DNA of 54,674 bases. Origin: Pseudorhodoplanes sp. (GTDB lineage: Bacteria > Pseudomonadota > Alphaproteobacteria > Rhizobiales > Xanthobacteraceae). The stretch lies in the NCBI GenBank assembly GCA_019187085.1, contig JABARS010000029.1, positions 1-54,674 on the forward strand, given 5' to 3'. Shown one piece after another: positions 33,630 to 42,070 of this stretch. The notes beneath the pieces were generated by a model. That model made no database searches. It was not told the origin of the DNA and saw only the letters and a list, made by a program, of their open reading frames with translations. The translations under genes were made by a program, and so were the position numbers. Position 1 is the stretch's first letter, and each line of letters opens with the position of its first letter.

Positions 33630-33962
33630 ATGAAGGGACCTGCGGCATCGGCACTCGTCGCATCAGCGCTCGTAGCCGCCTTCACGCTTTCGCTTGCCGT
33701 GGCGCCGCCCGCGCGCGCCGCCTCCGCCGACGAAATGCGGACAAGCGAATTTTCCGCCGCCAGGGTCAAGGATACGCGCAAGAAGACGACCGCGCACCGC
33801 AAGCCGCGCCGCGAGCGCGCATGGCATCCGGCCTCCCGTTTCCCGCCGGGCGATCCGTCCTACGGAATCGAGGAACTGGAGCGGCGCCGCGCGCGCGGCG
33901 AATGCCTGATCGATCTCGGATACGGACGCTTCGAAAGCTGTCACGTCGGCGGCGCGATGTGA
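33630..33962 (+). CDS. Small exported Cys-tail protein (family member 3)
   Basis: The protein has 110 aa. A signal peptide (about residues 1-30, ending ARAAS) is followed by a basic segment (KKTTAHRKPRRERAWH) and the shared tail RRARGECLIDLGYGRFESCHVGGAM. A GGGAGG site precedes ATG 33630. It is probably co-transcribed with member 2. The extracytoplasmic site and the two-Cys tail are common to all three members, while the regions between differ, which indicates old duplication. Confidence 0.78.
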   Translation: MKGPAASALVASALVAAFTLSLAVAPPARAASADEMRTSEFSAARVKDTRKKTTAHRKPRRERAWHPASRFPPGDPSYGIEELERRRARGECLIDLGYGRFESCHVGGAM

Positions 33963-34013
33963 GCGTCGGGCCCGATGCGGCCCGCAGACAAATATTATGG
34001 ACCGCCCAAACAA

Positions 34014-34041
34014 AAAGCCCGGCTCGCAGGAGCCGGGCTTT
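34014..34041. terminator. Bidirectional terminator
   Basis: AAAGCCCGGCTC-GCAG-GAGCCGGGCTTT is a perfect 12-bp stem. It lies between the Cys-tail genes (rightward) and the exported protein at 34065 (leftward), which reads into a T tract. Confidence 0.92.
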
Positions 34042-34064
34042 CCGTATTGCGGATGGACGGCGGA

Positions 34065-34493
34065 TTACTTCCAGCCGTTCTGGTCGAACCAGGCGTTCAT
34101 CATCCAGCCGCCGACAATCGGCAGGAAGCAGTTGCCGGTCGACACGAAGACTTCGCGCTGGGTGAGCGGACGGTTGACGACCAGCGTGCCGATGATCGGG
34201 GACACGGCCGCGCAGCCGACGCTCGCGGCAAGATAGGCGCCGCCGCCGCTGCGGATGCCATGACCGGTGTGGCGATGGCCGTCGCGCAGCGCGAAATACG
34301 CGCCGGTCGAGCCCGCGCCGACCCAGAAGTTCGACGCCGCGAGTCTCTGATCGCGGACCGTCCACGGTCCCTGCCACCACCACGCATACGGGGTGACGAC
34401 GACCTTGGTCTTCTTCTTGGCGGCTTCGGCGGTCTGGCCGAGCATGCCAAACGCGACGACGAGCGTCGCGAGCGTGAGCAGAATCTTCTTCAT
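34065..34493 (-). CDS. Exported protein of unknown function
   Basis: The protein has 142 aa. The signal peptide (residues 1-24, MKKILLTLATLVVAFGMLGQTAEA) is followed by a short basic segment (KKKTKV), a Trp-rich part (PYAWWWQGPWTVRDQ), and a Gly/Ala-rich segment (SGGGAYLAASVGCAAVSPIIGTLVV). It could form a transmembrane or amphipathic segment. Two Cys (about 94 and 122) are far apart. It is divergent from the helicase gene across a 357-bp gap. Start ATG 34493 follows a G-rich stretch. Confidence 0.75.
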   Translation of the reverse strand: MKKILLTLATLVVAFGMLGQTAEAAKKKTKVVVTPYAWWWQGPWTVRDQRLAASNFWVGAGSTGAYFALRDGHRHTGHGIRSGGGAYLAASVGCAAVSPIIGTLVVNRPLTQREVFVSTGNCFLPIVGGWMMNAWFDQNGWK

Positions 34494-34850
34494 CAACAAC
34501 CCCCCATTCTGGTGGTGGCCTGACACGGTGGCCGCTTTGGAATCTCCGGGGACAGGCCCCGGAATCACCGCGGCACCTCCCGCCTGATATATGCCGCCCT
34601 TTTTTGCACCCTGTCGAGCGCCTTGGCTGCGATTCTGCACAAGTGTGGCGCGGCCGCACACGTCACGATCCGCCGAACTTATTTGCACTGCAACATCCGA
34701 TTGCAGGCGAATTTCTCTGACGGATTTGTGACTTAGCGGAGCGGCCGTCCCTACCGCACGGGACGGCATCGCGCACGGTCACGGATCGACGGCAGACGCC
34801 GTCGATCAAAACACTTTGAGTAAAACGCCGCGATGTTAAGACGACACCGG
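34494..34850. other. 357-bp gene-free divergent region
   Basis: It separates the exported protein (leftward) from the helicase (rightward) and must hold both promoters. I see no clear palindrome, repeat, sigma-54 element or small gene. TTTGAGTAAAAC just before the helicase frame is the only AT-rich stretch near its start. Confidence 0.6.
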
Positions 34851-35963
34851 ATGCCCGATTTTTCCCTGCATCAGACCAGAGCCTTGCAGGCGGTCGCCGC
34901 CTGGCTCGGCGACAAGCCCGGCCAGTCCGCGCCGCAGGTTTTCCGCCTGTTCGGTTATGCCGGCACCGGCAAGACCACGCTCGCCAAGCACATCGCCGCC
35001 CAGGCCGACGGCAAGGTGCTGTTCGCCGCCTTCACCGGCAAGGCGGCGCAGGTGATGCGCAGCAAGGGCTGCCATGACGCCTCGACCATCCACAGCCTGA
35101 TCTACCGCGCGCGCGGCACCGACGAGGAAGCGCCGAGCTTCGAATTGTGGGACGATTCGCCGGCCGCCAAGGCGGAGCTGATCGTGATCGACGAATGCTC
35201 GATGGTCGATGCCGAGCTCGGCCGCGATCTTTTGTCGTTCGGCGTGCCGGTGCTGGTGCTCGGCGATCCCGCGCAATTGCCGCCGATCCAGAATGGCGGC
35301 TTCTTCACCGATTGCGAACCCGACGCCATGCTCACCGAAGTGCATCGTCAGGCCGCCGACGATCCGATCGTGCGGCTGTCAATGCAGGTGCGCGAAGGCG
35401 GTGCGCCGGCCGCGGGCGATTACGGCTCCACGCAGGTCGTGCGGCGCGAGGACCTCGATCCGCAGCGCGTGCTCGAGGCCGATCAGGTCCTGGTCGGCCG
35501 CAACAATACGCGGCGCGCCTACAATCTGCGCCTGCGCGAGCGGCGCGGGATCGAGGACGCCCTGCCGGTCGCAGGCGACAAGCTCGTTTGCCTGCGCAAC
35601 AACCGCAAGAAGGGCCTGTTCAATGGCGGGCTGTGGACCGTCAAGGAGCGCAGCGCCGGCAAAAGCGGCATCCTCAAATTGCGCATCCTGCCGGACGAGG
35701 GTCTCGCCGGCACGCGGGCCAAGAAAGTGTCGGTGCGCCGCGAGTGCTTCACCGGCGGGATCGAGGATTTCGACTGGCTGCAGCGCAAGCCCTACGACGA
35801 ATTCGACTATGGCTACGTCCTCACCGTGCACAAGGCGCAGGGCTCGCAATGGGACGACGTCGTGCTGTTCGACGAATCCTTCGCCTTTCCTGACAGCCGG
35901 GCGCGCTGGCTCTACACTGGCATCACCCGGGCGGCGAGGAAACTGACCGTCGTCCTGCCCTAG
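34851..35963 (+). CDS. RecD-like SF1B DNA helicase
   Basis: The protein has 370 aa. Walker A is GYAGTGKTT (about residue 35), Walker B is LIVIDECSMVD, motif III is LVLGDPAQLPP, and the C-terminal UvrD_C_2 part has VLTVHKAQGSQWDDVVLFDE and the arginine-finger region WLYTGITRAA. It lacks the N-terminal domain of full RecD2, so it is a minimal, Dda-like 5'-3' helicase. The start could also be ATG 34833; neither has a clear ribosome-binding site. It lies 10 bp before the antiporter gene. Confidence 0.88.
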   Translation: MPDFSLHQTRALQAVAAWLGDKPGQSAPQVFRLFGYAGTGKTTLAKHIAAQADGKVLFAAFTGKAAQVMRSKGCHDASTIHSLIYRARGTDEEAPSFELWDDSPAAKAELIVIDECSMVDAELGRDLLSFGVPVLVLGDPAQLPPIQNGGFFTDCEPDAMLTEVHRQAADDPIVRLSMQVREGGAPAAGDYGSTQVVRREDLDPQRVLEADQVLVGRNNTRRAYNLRLRERRGIEDALPVAGDKLVCLRNNRKKGLFNGGLWTVKERSAGKSGILKLRILPDEGLAGTRAKKVSVRRECFTGGIEDFDWLQRKPYDEFDYGYVLTVHKAQGSQWDDVVLFDESFAFPDSRARWLYTGITRAARKLTVVLP

Positions 35964-35973
35964 GAGCGCACGC

Positions 35974-37809
35974 ATGGCGGCCGCGGCCAACGGCAACGAG
36001 CTCGTGCAGGTGGTGGCGCTGCTGGCCGCCGGCGTCGTCGCGGTGCCGCTGTTCAAGCGGCTCGGGCTCGGCTCCGTACTCGGCTATCTCACCGCCGGCC
36101 TGATCATCGGCCCGTTCGGCCTGCGGCTGTTCTCCGATCCGGGCGCGATCTTGCACGTCGCCGAACTCGGCGTCGTCATGTTCCTGTTCGTGATCGGGCT
36201 CGAAATGCAGCCCTCGCGGCTGTGGAGCCTGCGCCGCGAGATTTTCGGTCTCGGCGCCGCGCAGGTCGCGCTGTGCGGCGCGCTCCTGACCGGGATCGGG
36301 GTGGCGGCCGGACTGACGCCGGTGGCGGCGTTCTTTGCGGCGATGGGGTTCGTCCTGACCTCGACCGCGGTCGTCGTGCAGATCCTCGAGGAGCGTGGCG
36401 AGACGACGACGCCGCAGGGCCAGCGCATGATTTCCATCCTGCTGCTGGAGGACCTTGCGATCGTGCCGCTCTTGGCGCTGGTCGCGCTGCTTTCGCCGGC
36501 GGCACAGACCGCGGGCGGTGGCTTCCACTGGCAGAACATCGCGATCGCCGCCGGCGCGCTCGCAGCCCTCGTGCTCGCCGGGCGCTATCTGCTCAATCCG
36601 ATGTTCCGCATCATCGCCGATTCGCATGCGCGCGAGGTGCTCACCGCCGCCGCCCTCCTCGTCGTGCTCGGCGCCGCGCTCGCCATGCAGGTCTCCGGCC
36701 TGTCGATGGCGATGGGCGCATTCCTCGCCGGCGTGCTGCTGTCGGAATCGACCTTCCGCCACCAGCTCGAAGCCGACATCGAGCCGTTCCGCGGCATCCT
36801 GCTCGGCCTGTTCTTTCTCAGCGTCGGCATGTCGCTCGATCTGGGGGTGATGGCGGCGAACTGGCGGCTCGTCCTCGTCGGCGTCGTGCTCTACATGCTG
36901 GTCAAGGCCATCGGCATCTATCTCGTCGCCCGGCTGTTCCGCGCCCCGAACCGCGAGGCGATCGACCGCGCCGCGCTGTTCGCGCAGGGCGGCGAGTTCG
37001 CGTTCGTGCTTTACGCCGCGGCCGCCGCCGCGGGCATCTTCGATGCCCGCACCAACGCGACGCTCACCGCCGTCATCATCCTGTCGATGGCGATGACGCC
37101 GCTCGGCATCGCCGCCATGAAGCGGCTGATGCCGCCGCGCGCGCCGTCCTTCGACGGCGTCGATCACGCGCAGGACCTTGCCGGCAGCGTGCTCATCATC
37201 GGCTTCGGGCGGTTCGGGCAGGTGGTCAGCCAGTCGTTCCTGGCGCGCGGCTGCGAGGTCGCCATCATCGACACCGACACCGAGATGATCCGCAGCGCCG
37301 CCGATTTCGGCTTCAAGATCTATTACGGCGACGGCACGCGGCTCGACGTGCTGCAGGCATCGGGCGCGGCCACCGCCAAACTGATCGCCGTCTGCGTCGA
37401 CGACCGCAAGGCGGCCAACCGCATCGTGCAGCTCGTGCGCGCGGAGTTTCCGCTCGCCATCCTCATGGCACGTTCCTACGATCGCGAGCACGCGCTCGAA
37501 CTCGCGCACATGGGCGTCGACCATCAGGTGCGCGAGACCTTCGAGTCGGCGATGCGCTTCGGCGAGGAGGGCCTGCTGCGGCTCGGCGTGCCGGCCGCGG
37601 AGGCCGCCGAGATCGCCGAAAGCCTGCACCAACGCGACGCCGAGCGCTTCTCGCTCGAACTGGCCGGCGGCCTGATGGCCGGCGCCGGCCTCGTCCAGGG
37701 CAACATGCCCAAACCCACGCCCTATACGCAGCCCCGGCGCGCCGCGCGTCCGCTCAGCGAGGAGACAGCGAGCGTGACCGCAAAGGCGGACGCCGCGCGC
37801 GGCGCGTGA
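35974..37809 (+). CDS. CPA2-family cation:proton antiporter with TrkA-N domain (KefB/KefC-like)
   Basis: The protein has 611 aa. About 12 membrane helices (residues 10-390) carry the Na/H exchanger fold (GYLTAGLIIGPFGL, LLLEDLAIVPLLALVALL, MAMGAFLAGVLLSES). They are followed by a Rossmann RCK/TrkA-N domain starting GFGRFGQVVSQSFLARGCEV. It is an inner-membrane K+ or Na+/H+ antiporter that may be gated by glutathione or nucleotides as KefB/C are. The C-terminal 30 residues are polar. It lies close behind the helicase, and its stop overlaps a possible GTG start of the amidase. Confidence 0.9.
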   Translation: MAAAANGNELVQVVALLAAGVVAVPLFKRLGLGSVLGYLTAGLIIGPFGLRLFSDPGAILHVAELGVVMFLFVIGLEMQPSRLWSLRREIFGLGAAQVALCGALLTGIGVAAGLTPVAAFFAAMGFVLTSTAVVVQILEERGETTTPQGQRMISILLLEDLAIVPLLALVALLSPAAQTAGGGFHWQNIAIAAGALAALVLAGRYLLNPMFRIIADSHAREVLTAAALLVVLGAALAMQVSGLSMAMGAFLAGVLLSESTFRHQLEADIEPFRGILLGLFFLSVGMSLDLGVMAANWRLVLVGVVLYMLVKAIGIYLVARLFRAPNREAIDRAALFAQGGEFAFVLYAAAAAAGIFDARTNATLTAVIILSMAMTPLGIAAMKRLMPPRAPSFDGVDHAQDLAGSVLIIGFGRFGQVVSQSFLARGCEVAIIDTDTEMIRSAADFGFKIYYGDGTRLDVLQASGAATAKLIAVCVDDRKAANRIVQLVRAEFPLAILMARSYDREHALELAHMGVDHQVRETFESAMRFGEEGLLRLGVPAAEAAEIAESLHQRDAERFSLELAGGLMAGAGLVQGNMPKPTPYTQPRRAARPLSEETASVTAKADAARGA

Positions 37810-37814
37810 CGGTC

Positions 37815-38492
37815 ATGCGCGCGCACGGGACACCCCCGCGCCGCGCGACAGCGGGCGTCATGCTGGCGCTCGCCGTTCTCTTCGGAGCCAGCGAGCATGC
37901 GGACGCCGACGATTTCTGCCGGCTTGCCCGCGCGCCCGGCGCCCCGCAAATCCCCGGACTGACCATCGTCTATCTCGCCCCGCTCGGCGACCCCGCGCAG
38001 GCGCCGTGGAAGAACATCGTCCTGCACCAGATGGAGGGACCGGCCGGCGCCGCAAGACACGGCGCGCTCGCGCAGGCCAAAGACCCGGCACGGCGCGGCG
38101 TGACCTTGTGGGTGGAGACCGACGGCACGGTCTACTGGGCGGTGCCGGAGACCGCGATCCCCACGCACGGCGACGGCGCCAACCGCAACGACGACCGATA
38201 CATCCCGAACCTTATGACCTATCGCCGCGTGGTAAAGGAGAACAGCCTCGGCATCGAGTTCGCCGGCAATTTCCCCGACGTGCGCCGTCCGGCGACGCAA
38301 GAGCAGATCGACGCGCTGCTGAAGCTCTTGCCGTTCCTGCAGGAGCGCTACGGCATCGCGCCGGAAAACATCTACGCGCATAACTGGATCGACTACAAAG
38401 ACCGCCGCTATTGCGAGGGCTGCGCGCTCGCGGACACAGCCCGCAAACAAGATTACCGGCCGCGCTGCGCGGCCCGATCTCCCTCCGGCTGA
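37815..38492 (+). CDS. Exported N-acetylmuramoyl-L-alanine amidase-like protein
   Basis: The protein has 225 aa from ATG 37815, with a signal peptide (about residues 12-31). The Amidase_2/PGRP fold is suggested by NIVLHQMEG (first zinc His), VTLWVETDGTVYWAV, SLGIEFAGNF and ENIYAHNWID (second His). The His in the last part is followed by Asn/Asp in place of the usual Lys. It should cut peptide side chains from peptidoglycan. GTG 37806 overlaps the antiporter stop and is an alternative coupled start. A catalytic role is likely but not certain. Confidence 0.75.
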   Translation: MRAHGTPPRRATAGVMLALAVLFGASEHADADDFCRLARAPGAPQIPGLTIVYLAPLGDPAQAPWKNIVLHQMEGPAGAARHGALAQAKDPARRGVTLWVETDGTVYWAVPETAIPTHGDGANRNDDRYIPNLMTYRRVVKENSLGIEFAGNFPDVRRPATQEQIDALLKLLPFLQERYGIAPENIYAHNWIDYKDRRYCEGCALADTARKQDYRPRCAARSPSG

Positions 38493-38764
38493 CGGCTGAA
38501 TTCGATATGCGCGTCGCGGCGATCAAGGCGTCGCCATGCGCATGCCTGCGCCGCGGTCACGGAAAAGGCGTTCGCGAAAACCGCTTTGCTTTCATCGCCA
38601 TAACACCCGTCCCTTATCCGAAAGTATTGCACCCGCGCATGCGACGCCGATCACGGCGCGCCCGGCATTGTTAATGCCCGGCTTATTGGGATCCGGGCCC
38701 CGCACCGCGTATCGCTTTCCCGAGCGCACACCACAAGCGTGCACGGCGCACGAGGGAAGATCGA

Positions 38765-38940
38765 ATGTGGAACCAGGGCTGCAACCCGTTCGGCAATGCC
38801 ACGCTCGCGACGATCGCCGCCGCCCCGGTGGTGACGCCGTTGCTCCTGCCGCTTCCAACAAGGTGAAGGCGCACATCGCAGCCGTCGTTGCGCCGGTCGT
38901 CGCTAACCTTGCCGCCATCTTCATCTTCACGATGCCCGCC
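38765..38940 (+). pseudogene. lctP: Remnant of an L-lactate permease gene (5' part, frameshifted)
   Basis: From ATG 38765 one frame reads MWNQGCNPFGNATLATIAAAPVV. After a shift around 38840-38860 another frame continues SNKVKAHIAAVVAPVVANLAAIFIFTMPA. Together they resemble, from memory, the N-terminus of LctP permeases (MW-Q--NP-GN--L-T---A-PVV, then VKAHIAA, then AIF-F-MPA). The rest of the about 550-residue protein is missing, so the gene is decayed. No search was possible, so the identity is tentative. Confidence 0.6.
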
Positions 38941-39015
38941 GCATGTCGTCGCGCGCGTGAAGACGACACGGAACCTCTGAGAGGGCCGGTAACGCCCTAG
39001 GTTGCCGGCATCCTG

Positions 39016-39043
39016 GCCCCGCGCTTCGGCGCGGGGCTTTTTT
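39016..39043 (+). terminator. Rho-independent terminator
   Basis: GCCCCGCGC-TTCG-GCGCGGGGC followed by TTTTTT. It has a UUCG-type tetraloop. It lies downstream of the permease remnant and may be its old terminator. Confidence 0.9.
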
Positions 39044-39166
39044 CATCCGCGCTGCTCCGCGTGCCCGTGCGATGACGCCGGAACCTGGCCGGCCGCCGGT
39101 CGTTGATATTTGCCGGCGCTTCGATGCGCGGCAAAGATTCGTCATCAGGATTGATGGAGGCCCGCG

Positions 39167-39775
39167 ATGTCCGGCGAGAAAGCGTCCGTCCCGCTTTGTC
39201 TCGCGCTGCTGATCGCGACGACAGGCTGCGCATTTGCGCAGGGCACCTCCGGCTCCTTCGGCACCTCTGGCGGAACCGCAGGTTCCGCGCCGGGCGCGGC
39301 CCCTCCCGCCGCGTCTTCGGGAGGGCCCACGGTCGTTCCGCCCTCCTATAATCCGAGCGCGGTGGCGCCGCCGCCGATCGCCGGCACCACGCCCGGGTCG
39401 AGCGGATCGCCGCCGATGGTCTCCGCGCCGGCGGTGCCCGGCAATTCTGCAGTGCCGGGCGGCACGCAGCCTTTCGCCACCAGTTCGGGCAGACGCTCCG
39501 GCTGCGCGACGACGTCGCAGGCGGGCACCACCACGACCACCACACGCGGCACCACCGAGACCGTGGGCACCGGCAGCAGCAGCACCGGCGCCGGCACCTC
39601 GACCTCCGGCATCGACGGCGGCACGCCGCGCATCGCCAACGATCCCGCGCTCGGCAGCGGCACGAGCGTGCAGACCGGCCGCGCGAGCGGCGGCGTTTCC
39701 GGCCCGATCGTCAGCGGCTCCGGCGCGCCGGGCTCGCCGTCCAACGTGCAGGCCGGCACGCGCGCGGGATGTTGA
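39167..39775 (+). CDS. Low-complexity exported protein
   Basis: The protein has 202 aa. A hydrophobic N-terminal segment (residues 8-24, LCLALLIATTGCAFAQ) could be a signal peptide with the Cys giving a lipobox-like site (ATTGC). The remainder is almost entirely Gly, Ser, Thr, Pro and Ala, with a Thr run (TTTTTTRGTTET). It ends in Cys. It resembles a disordered cell-envelope linker; no fold is visible. The frame stays open and in-phase through GC-rich sequence, which can happen by chance, so confidence is moderate. Confidence 0.55.
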   Translation: MSGEKASVPLCLALLIATTGCAFAQGTSGSFGTSGGTAGSAPGAAPPAASSGGPTVVPPSYNPSAVAPPPIAGTTPGSSGSPPMVSAPAVPGNSAVPGGTQPFATSSGRRSGCATTSQAGTTTTTTRGTTETVGTGSSSTGAGTSTSGIDGGTPRIANDPALGSGTSVQTGRASGGVSGPIVSGSGAPGSPSNVQAGTRAGC

Positions 39776-40068
39776 GCGCGGCGCTCAAACTTTCTTTCAT
39801 CGGCCATCGGCACGGCTTGAAACCGCGCCAAGCTCGCATCGTCCGACAAAGATGACAGACTGCCGCGGCCGCATGACGCCGCTGATTCGCGCGACCGATG
39901 CGAAATCGCCGCGGGCGACTGTCCGCGCAACGGCGGTGCAAAATCCAAAACTCTTGCAAAGCGCCCGGCCGTGCCTAGAGTGAGGTTGCCGCGCACGTTC
40001 CAGTCCTGCAACGGGGCGCGAGCCGGGCCGGTCGGCCAATCCGAAAAAACCATCAGGGAGTGAACGCG

Positions 40069-41388
40069 ATGCTCAATCGTCGCCGTTTCCTTGGTGCGTC
40101 GGCCGCGACCCTGGCTGCCGCACCGGCTTTTGCGCAACCCGCCGTCATCGGCGCCACGACCGAACTCATGCCCAGAGGCAACAGGCCGCGCGTGGTCATC
40201 GCCGGCGGCGGCTGGGGCGGTCTCACCGCTGCGCGCCATCTGCGCGAACAGGCGCCCGATGTCGAAGTCGTCGTGCTGGAGCGCAATCCGGTCTTCTGGT
40301 CGTGCCCGATGAGCAACAAGTGGCTGATCGACGTCGTCGACACCGACTATCTGCTGCACGACATGCTGGCGCCGGCGCAGAAATACGGCTACCGGCTGGT
40401 GCAGACCGAGATCAGCGGTATCGAGCGCGACAAAAAGCTCGTGCGCACCGCGCACGGCTCGCTCGCCTACGACTACCTGATCATCGCCGGCGGTATCCGC
40501 AACGCCTACGACATCTGGTTCGGCAACGACCACAAGGCGATCGACCAGACGCGGCAGGCGTTCCCTTCCGCCTATATCCCGAACGCGGAGCACAAGACGC
40601 TCAAGCAGAAAATCCGCAGCTTCAAGGGCGGCACCATCGTCATGACGCTGCCGCCACCGCCGCACCGCTGCCCGCCCTCGCCCTACGAGCGCGCCTGCGT
40701 CATGGCCTGGTATTTCAAGACCAACAAGATCCCGGCCAAGATCGTGATCCTCGATCCCAAGCCGCGCGTGATGCCGATCGGCGAGGGATTCAAGGCCGCG
40801 TTCCGCGAGCTTTATCCGGACATCATCCAGCATGTGCCGAACGCGGGCGTGAAGGAAGTCGACCCCTTCAAGAAGAAGATCGTGACCGCGGCCGGCGAGT
40901 TCAGTTTCGACGACGCCATCCTGATGCCGCCGCACCAGGCCTCCGATCTCGTCTGGCAGGCGGACCTGATCGGCAAGACGCCGGAAGGCAAGCCGACCGG
41001 CTGGGCGGACATCCACCCGACCATGCTGCACACCAGGAGCGACCAGAACGTCTACGTGATCGGCGACGCCATGGGCGCGGTGTCCAAGCAGTTCGGCCAC
41101 TATCCCAAGAGCGGACACGTCGCCAACTACATGGGCAAGATCGCCGCGACCTATATCGCCCGGCGCATCGCCGGCAAGGAGGTCAAGGTGCTGCTGCCCG
41201 ACAATCTGTGCTTCATGCTGGTGAACGGCTCGCCGCGCGAGGCGATCTCGGTGGAATTCTCCTACGAGCTTCTGCCCGACGGCACCATCAAGCAGACGCA
41301 GAATGACATCGACCTGCGCGTGCCCGAGCTGCTCGAAGAAGACTTCAAGTGGGCGCACCGCATGTTCAGCGACTTCCTGACGGTGTAA
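40069..41388 (+). CDS. Tat-exported FAD flavoprotein, sulfide dehydrogenase/SQR-like
   Basis: The protein has 439 aa from ATG 40069, with GGGAGTG ahead. The Tat signal is NRRRFLGASAATLAAAPAFAQ (residues 3-23). The FAD-binding GGGWGGLTAARHLRE is followed by SCPMSNKWL, where the Cys sits as in flavocytochrome c sulfide dehydrogenase (FccB/SoxF). The middle carries HRCPPSPYERA with a second Cys. Late flavin contacts are VYVIGDAMGAVSK, then a C-terminal FCSD-type domain. It likely oxidises sulfide or a related donor in the periplasm; no cytochrome partner is adjacent. Confidence 0.82.
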   Translation: MLNRRRFLGASAATLAAAPAFAQPAVIGATTELMPRGNRPRVVIAGGGWGGLTAARHLREQAPDVEVVVLERNPVFWSCPMSNKWLIDVVDTDYLLHDMLAPAQKYGYRLVQTEISGIERDKKLVRTAHGSLAYDYLIIAGGIRNAYDIWFGNDHKAIDQTRQAFPSAYIPNAEHKTLKQKIRSFKGGTIVMTLPPPPHRCPPSPYERACVMAWYFKTNKIPAKIVILDPKPRVMPIGEGFKAAFRELYPDIIQHVPNAGVKEVDPFKKKIVTAAGEFSFDDAILMPPHQASDLVWQADLIGKTPEGKPTGWADIHPTMLHTRSDQNVYVIGDAMGAVSKQFGHYPKSGHVANYMGKIAATYIARRIAGKEVKVLLPDNLCFMLVNGSPREAISVEFSYELLPDGTIKQTQNDIDLRVPELLEEDFKWAHRMFSDFLTV

Positions 41389-41457
41389 GCAAATGAGCAA
41401 AGAGCGGCGGGCGCACATACCCGCCGCGTCGCGCACCGTCTGGAGTCGTTTCGCTTT

Positions 41458-41497
41458 CGATGGAAACAGACCCCGTCCGATGGAAACAGACCCCGTC
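41458..41497. repeat. 20-bp exact tandem repeat
   Basis: CGATGGAAACAGACCCCGTC occurs twice without spacer (41458-41477 and 41478-41497). It lies at the left edge of the rearranged hicAB region and could mark an old recombination or insertion-sequence end. Confidence 0.9.
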
Positions 41498-41663
41498 ATC
41501 GCCGGGCGACCGGTTTCGACCGCCGGCCCGCTCGCCAACTTGATCCGGTCTCCCGAAGCAACGCCTGTTTGCGCCCGACGCGCGGCGCAAGTTCATATTG
41601 GCTTGGCGTCACTGCACCCAGGCGCCGCGCCTCTTGCTTTGACGTGTAAGTCTGATCGTTCAT
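41496..41663 (-). CDS. Possible small protein following the VWA tail copy
   Basis: A 55-codon frame starts 5 bp after the stop of the duplicated VWA tail, in the same way that hicA starts just after the intact VWA stop. It begins MNDQTYTSKQEARRLGAV and is basic. No family was recognised. It may be the first part of a gene that once followed the VWA gene, or non-coding. Confidence 0.3.
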   Translation of the reverse strand: MNDQTYTSKQEARRLGAVTPSQYELAPRVGRKQALLRETGSSWRAGRRSKPVARR

Positions 41664-41668
41664 TCCGC

Positions 41669-41760
41669 TTACCGCACCAGTTCCCGCATCGCTCGGTCCA
41701 GCCCCTCCAAAGTCAAGGGATACATGCGGTTGCCCATAAGCTGGCGCATCAGGCAGATCG
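41669..41760 (-). pseudogene. Diverged duplicate of the VWA (CoxE-like) gene 3' end
   Basis: The sequence matches 42274-42365, the last 30 codons of the VWA gene, over about 91 bp with 12 differences (87 percent). Read on the minus strand it encodes MRQLMGNRMYPLTLEGLDRA and then MRELVR and TAA. The final 20 residues are identical to the intact gene, and all changes there are synonymous, so this tail evolved as coding sequence before it was separated from its gene body. Confidence 0.88.
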
Positions 41761-41767
41761 GCCACCC

Positions 41768-42058
41768 CTATGCGGCGGCGTTCGCATTCTCGCGAAACGG
41801 CACCGCAGCCACCACGGCGTCGGCGGCTCGATCCTGAAATTCCGGGTCCGAACGCAGTTCGTCGATCGTGCGCGGCCGCGGGAACCGATCGCCCTGGAGA
41901 CTGCCCCAATCTTGCGCCGCGAAGACCAGAACCTCGGCCGCCTTGCGCATGGCCTCATCGATCGTGCCGCCGGCCGTGAACACGCCCGGCACATCGGGGA
42001 ACGACACGCCGTAGCAGCTATCGCGATCCTTATGAATTAAAGCGATATAATGCGTCAT
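41768..42058 (-). CDS. hicB: HicB-family antitoxin
   Basis: The protein has 96 aa. It shows the HicB partial RNase H-like pattern: YIALIHKDRDSCYGVSFPDVPGVFTAGGTIDEAMRKAAEVL, the typical FPD-xPG-xxTxGxTxxEA core. It lacks a clear C-terminal ribbon-helix-helix or HTH DNA-binding domain, so it may neutralise the toxin without strong autoregulation. It lies 12 bp after hicA in the order hicA-hicB. Acts in the cytoplasm by binding HicA. Confidence 0.9.
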   Translation of the reverse strand: MTHYIALIHKDRDSCYGVSFPDVPGVFTAGGTIDEAMRKAAEVLVFAAQDWGSLQGDRFPRPRTIDELRSDPEFQDRAADAVVAAVPFRENANAAA

Positions 42059-42070
42059 TGCGCCTCTCCG

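Larger units (their letters stand above)
38493..39166. other. Gene-poor 674-bp interval with a permease remnant
   Basis: The interval holds no intact gene. It contains a frameshifted fragment similar to the N-terminus of L-lactate permease (38765-38940) and a strong terminator (39016-39043). A 154-codon frame (38536-39000) is not convincing as a gene because only its middle part resembles a known protein, and that in a fused frame. Confidence 0.65.
41389..41767. other. 379-bp rearranged interval between flavoprotein and hicB
   Basis: It contains a 20-bp tandem repeat (41458-41497), a possible 55-codon minus-strand frame (41496-41663) and a diverged copy of the VWA gene 3' end (41669-41760). 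No intact gene of known function was seen. Confidence 0.7.

Noticed and set aside
38536..39000. 154-codon frame as an intact protein gene
   Set aside because: Its first half is Arg/Pro-rich with no features; only the SNKVKAHIAA part is meaningful, and this belongs to a frameshifted permease remnant.
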